Shown piece after piece: positions 63,958 to 64,000 of a stretch of 64,000 bases of DNA. The DNA lies in contig JAZKDT010000018.1 of the NCBI GenBank assembly GCA_040387475.1, positions 224,718-288,717 of the forward strand. The letters are read 5' to 3'. Made by a program: the position numbers and the translations under genes. Under the pieces are notes generated by a model that saw only the letters and a list, made by a program, of their open reading frames with translations, made no database searches and was not told the origin of the DNA. This DNA is from UBA4416 sp040387475 (lineage in GTDB: Bacteria; Bacteroidota; Bacteroidia; B-17B0; Aurantibacillaceae). How positions within the stretch are numbered: position 1 is the stretch's first letter; every line of letters begins with the position of its first letter.

Positions 63958-64000
63958 AAATTCAGCAGCCTACTCTTTTGCCTTGCCGCTTTAATTTATG

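Overview
The window is a chromosomal segment of a low-GC Bacteroidota bacterium. Several things point there: a PorZ-type component of the type IX secretion system (T9SS), two secreted glycosidases with type A T9SS sorting tails, a CarboxypepD_reg/TonB-dependent receptor, LytTR two-component signalling with a propeller sensor, and many promoters carrying the Bacteroidota -7 box TAnnTTTG. No complete insertion sequence, prophage or CRISPR array is visible. The assembly has two runs of 10 N (26794-26803 and 56804-56813), and each splits a gene.

Layout. 0-4 kb: 5' part of porZ (minus strand), a tRNA-Arg(CCG) with terminator, a small exported protein, yidD and a TonB-dependent receptor probably for a metal or metal complex. 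4-9.7 kb: a minus-strand glycan locus (two methyltransferases, two GT4-type glycosyltransferases, a flippase). 9.9-17.4 kb: a propeller histidine kinase/LytTR regulator pair divergent from three exported-protein genes (a fibre-like protein, a GH16 glycosidase with T9SS tail, an unknown). A direct repeat in the shared intergenic region is a candidate operator. 17.6-24 kb: DedA, rhodanese, phosphosulfolactate synthase, TPR protein, phosphoglucosamine mutase, cysteine desulfurase. 24-31 kb: VWA/YfbK-like surface protein, a gap-split DUF1295 methyltransferase-like protein, malate dehydrogenase, gyrB, TerC. 31-37.6 kb: an RND tripartite efflux operon headed by a small exported protein. 37.7-44 kb: an outer-membrane barrel, a 1047-residue TPR protein, FtsE, Ogt-type DNA repair protein. 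44-52 kb: a lipoprotein, two M1 peptidases, HupE-like and DUF6702-like proteins, miaA, an MFS transporter. 52-58 kb: an ECF sigma factor and a membrane protein with a TonB-C-like tail, divergent from YfiR-like, TPR and HAMP/SpoIIE phosphatase genes. 58-64 kb: GH44-like glycosidase, small unknown genes, a 43-bp tandem repeat array, a propeller lipoprotein, a frameshifted gene remnant and a hairpin-rich end.

How the parts may work together. PorZ belongs to the machinery that would export the GH16 and GH44 enzymes. The LytTR system probably controls the exported-protein operon next to it. The 52-57.5 kb locus looks like a signalling module combining a periplasmic YfiR-like sensor, a TPR protein, a PP2C-type phosphatase and an ECF sigma/anti-sigma pair. 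That combination is the most novel-looking arrangement in the window, though its wiring is inference.

Start codons are unusually varied (TTG, GTG and one likely CTG), and short repeats of the Bacteroidota intergenic type recur between genes.
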